Source: an uncultured Chlamydiae bacterium (GTDB lineage: Bacteria > Chlamydiota > Chlamydiia > Chlamydiales > Rhabdochlamydiaceae). From it: a stretch of 7,184 nt of DNA. The stretch spans positions 1-7,184 of the forward strand of contig CAIPRZ010000096.1 of NCBI GenBank assembly GCA_903867585.1, written 5' to 3'. Below, piece after piece: positions 5,509-7,184 of this stretch (its first letter is position 1; each line of letters opens with the position of its first letter). The position numbers and the translations under genes were made by a program. Below the pieces are notes generated by a model. It was given only the letters and a program-made list of their open reading frames with translations, searched no databases and was not told where the DNA came from.

Positions 5509-5988
5509 ATGAAAACGATTAAAAAATTGTTCACTAAAGAAGGGTTCTTATCCATATTTTTAGTCTATTCGCTCTGTTTAGGGGCTAGCTATTGGACCCA
5601 TAGATCTATCGGTCCATGGTACTACGTACTTAATAAATCCCCCTATAATCCCCCATCGATTGTTTTTATGGTCGTTTGGCCTGTTTTATACACCTTTATG
5701 GGCTTGGCACTAGGAACCTTATGGTCAATTAAGAAATCATTGAAATTCAAGGCTTTAGGACTCTTCTTCCTCCAATTAGGTTTTAACCTTTTGTGGCCCT
5801 ATATCTTTTTTAAACAAAAAGATATTACCCTTGCCTTTGGGGTTCTTTCTATATTATGGGCAGCCCTAACTTTTACCCAGGTTTTTTACTTTGTTAACGC
5901 GCGGCGTGCTTTTTGGCTTTTAATCCCCTACTGGCTCTGGGTCAGCTTTGCCCTTTATCTAAATTATTTTATATTTACGCATAACTAA
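5509..5988 (+). CDS. tspO: TspO/MBR-family tryptophan-rich membrane protein
   Basis: A 159-residue five-helix membrane protein of standard length for the TspO/MBR (translocator protein) family. Family motifs appear in order: WYYVLNKSPYNPPSIVF (37-53), the core VWPVLYTFMG (56-65) with Trp57, Pro58 and Tyr61, the FNLLWPYIFF segment with Asn93 and Trp96, and the last helix PYWLWVSFALYLNYFI. TspO proteins bind tetrapyrroles and, in some cases, sterols; bacterial members are linked to porphyrin handling and stress control. The protein is about 14 % aromatic in the visible helices, as expected. It stands alone: the neighbour upstream is divergent, and the next gene has its own promoter-like sequence. 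What the ligand is in an intracellular bacterium cannot be read from the sequence; haem, its precursors or host lipids are options. Confidence 0.93.
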   Translation: MKTIKKLFTKEGFLSIFLVYSLCLGASYWTHRSIGPWYYVLNKSPYNPPSIVFMVVWPVLYTFMGLALGTLWSIKKSLKFKALGLFFLQLGFNLLWPYIFFKQKDITLAFGVLSILWAALTFTQVFYFVNARRAFWLLIPYWLWVSFALYLNYFIFTHN

Positions 5989-6016
5989 CCCCATTCGCTT
6001 TTTTGTCATAATAGTT

Positions 6017-6022
6017 TATAAT
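6017..6022 (+). promoter_or_regulatory. -10 box of the trypsin-like protease gene
   Basis: A perfect TATAAT lies 23 bp before the ATG at 6046. The best -35 at normal spacing is TTCGCT (5994-5999), a weak match; TTGTCA (6003-6008) is better but only 8 bp away. No Shine-Dalgarno sequence precedes the ATG. It suggests the protease gene is transcribed on its own rather than from tspO. Confidence 0.4.
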
Positions 6023-6045
6023 AGTTACAATTATTGAATTAAATT

Positions 6046-7184
6046 ATGATAACCCCAGCTAATTTCTATTCTTCCCGTTTTTGTTCCCTCGATGAGGCGT
6101 TTGGGCTCTGTCCAAGCTCTTTTAGCGGACCCCTATCCTCACTTACTAAAGAAAAAGTGGGCGTAAAATGGTTTGAGCTTATTAACCGTGTTTTTCCAAC
6201 TAGTGCTAGGATCCTGGATGATAAAAAAGAGGGTGTAGGCTCTGGTCAATGGATAGCTAAAAATGTGTTTTTGACAGCAGCTCATAATTTTCCTAAAAGC
6301 TTAGATTCCTATTTTATACAGCCTTTTAGCGGCCCCCTACTCTCTATGGCTAATTTGCCTATTCATTTAAATACTACCCTTGATTATGCCCTTGTTTACA
6401 TCCCGCATCCATCAGGTGATCTAGAAACTTTTGAAATAGCCGCTTCTAAAGATATATCTAGTTCGCTTGCGATGGTTCATCAAGCTCATGGATCACTTAT
6501 TCCTCAAGTATCGATTGGCAACCTTGATTCAACCCCTTTTTTTCAATTGAAACCTGTTTGTGATATCGAAGGTGGTCCTGGGTCAAGCGGAGCTTGTCTT
6601 ATTACAGATGAAGGAAAATGGGCTTTTTTACATATCGCTTGCAAAAACAGCTTCGAAACACTACGATCAAGCCTTCCCATAGAAGATATTATAAAAGATG
6701 AGAAGGAACGTTTTGGTTACAGCTTTTTGGAAAGTGCTCCTAGGGAAGACAACTTTCTATACTCAACAGCCCTAGAAGAGCCTTTTGAAGATGAAACACC
6801 AGAGCATGGTAATTTGGGTCTAAAATTGATCCCCAAAGGAAGTTTAGTAAAAGGGCTTAAAAAATCAGAGTTTTTGATGGCTAAAGAATTTGTTTTTTCC
6901 CTTATTGAAGGTAAGCTTGAACAATTTTACAGCAAAGCCTTTGGCGATTCAGGAACCATATTTTCTAATGAACATTACCGCTTAGATATACAAAACCCTG
7001 CCACTGATGCTAAAAATTTGCAGGTACAATATCAGAATCAAACCCTTGCGACAGTGCTTATAGCCAATGATCTTTCCTATTTTGGCAGCGATAAAAATCA
7101 TGCTCGCGGGATTTCTAAATATATCCTGGGACAGCTAATCAACTCCCTTGATTATGCTGAAAAAAATTTCAAGACTATGACTTA
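6046..7184 (+). CDS. Trypsin-like serine protease without signal peptide, partial at window end
   Basis: The reading frame is open from ATG 6046 (first ATG after an in-frame TAA at 6040-6042) to the window end: 379 complete codons. The last two bases are TA, so a stop may follow at once. Residues 60-185 carry a chymotrypsin-fold triad: His80 in GSGQWIAKNVFLTAAHNF, Asp113 in TTLDYALVYI, and Ser181 in GGPGSSGACLI, with the G-x-S-G nucleophile turn. Loop lengths are short, closer to V8-like or viral-type bacterial proteases than to digestive trypsin. There is no signal peptide or membrane helix; the N-terminus (about 1-35) is Ser/Pro-rich, compatible with type III export. The region after 215, about 165 residues, matches nothing I know; it includes an acidic stretch around residues 225-252. 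With a complete triad, catalytic activity is likely. Substrate and location are unknown. Confidence 0.82.
   Translation, partial: MITPANFYSSRFCSLDEAFGLCPSSFSGPLSSLTKEKVGVKWFELINRVFPTSARILDDKKEGVGSGQWIAKNVFLTAAHNFPKSLDSYFIQPFSGPLLSMANLPIHLNTTLDYALVYIPHPSGDLETFEIAASKDISSSLAMVHQAHGSLIPQVSIGNLDSTPFFQLKPVCDIEGGPGSSGACLITDEGKWAFLHIACKNSFETLRSSLPIEDIIKDEKERFGYSFLESAPREDNFLYSTALEEPFEDETPEHGNLGLKLIPKGSLVKGLKKSEFLMAKEFVFSLIEGKLEQFYSKAFGDSGTIFSNEHYRLDIQNPATDAKNLQVQYQNQTLATVLIANDLSYFGSDKNHARGISKYILGQLINSLDYAEKNFKTMT

Noticed and set aside
6003..6022. TTGTCA with TATAAT as a complete promoter for the protease
   Set aside because: The -35-like box is only 8 bp from the -10 box, too close for a standard sigma-70-type promoter.
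1..7184. tRNA genes, CRISPR arrays, insertion sequences or toxin-antitoxin pairs
   Set aside because: No cloverleaf-like sequence, regular spaced repeats, transposase motifs or short overlapping gene pairs of that kind were found on either strand.

Overview
The window looks like chromosomal DNA from a chlamydia, most likely one of the environmental or amoeba-associated families rather than Chlamydia itself. The DNA is AT-rich and tightly packed. The tRNA-guanine transglycosylase has the chlamydial form as I remember it: a lysine-rich insertion after DSGGFQ, plus VIHGG and GGSLGK pocket motifs. The mix of small integral membrane proteins and proteins of unknown function fits that group. The genus cannot be read from the sequence alone.

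Layout from left to right: (1) a membrane-anchored protein with kinase-like motifs (10-843, +), whose end overlaps a convergent MarC-family membrane protein (820-1437, -). (2) Divergent from marC, a two-gene queuosine salvage unit: a YhhQ/VUT-type precursor transporter (1494-2153, +) overlapped by tgt (about 2096-3283, +). (3) On the minus strand, a 364-residue protein I do not recognise (3280-4374) and, upstream of it, an RDD-like membrane protein with an outer DcrB/PsbP-like domain (4435-5298). (4) A 210-bp regulatory gap leading to a TspO/MBR-family protein (5509-5988, +). (5) A trypsin-like serine protease with no signal peptide, starting at 6046 (+) and still open at the window end.

The clearest functional unit is transporter plus TGT. 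By eye alignment, the TGT base pocket differs from preQ1-type enzymes at three positions, including glycine where eukaryotic queuine enzymes also have glycine. This fits direct import and insertion of host queuine, as described for Chlamydia trachomatis. The other genes look like single-gene units concerned with the membrane (MarC, RDD, TspO) or possibly the host (protease, unknown protein).

No rRNA, tRNA, CRISPR array, insertion sequence or long repeat was seen, and no gene-free stretch exceeds 300 bases. The least explained parts are the cytosolic-looking trypsin-fold protein with its unassigned C-terminal half, the 364-residue unknown, and the kinase-like first gene.
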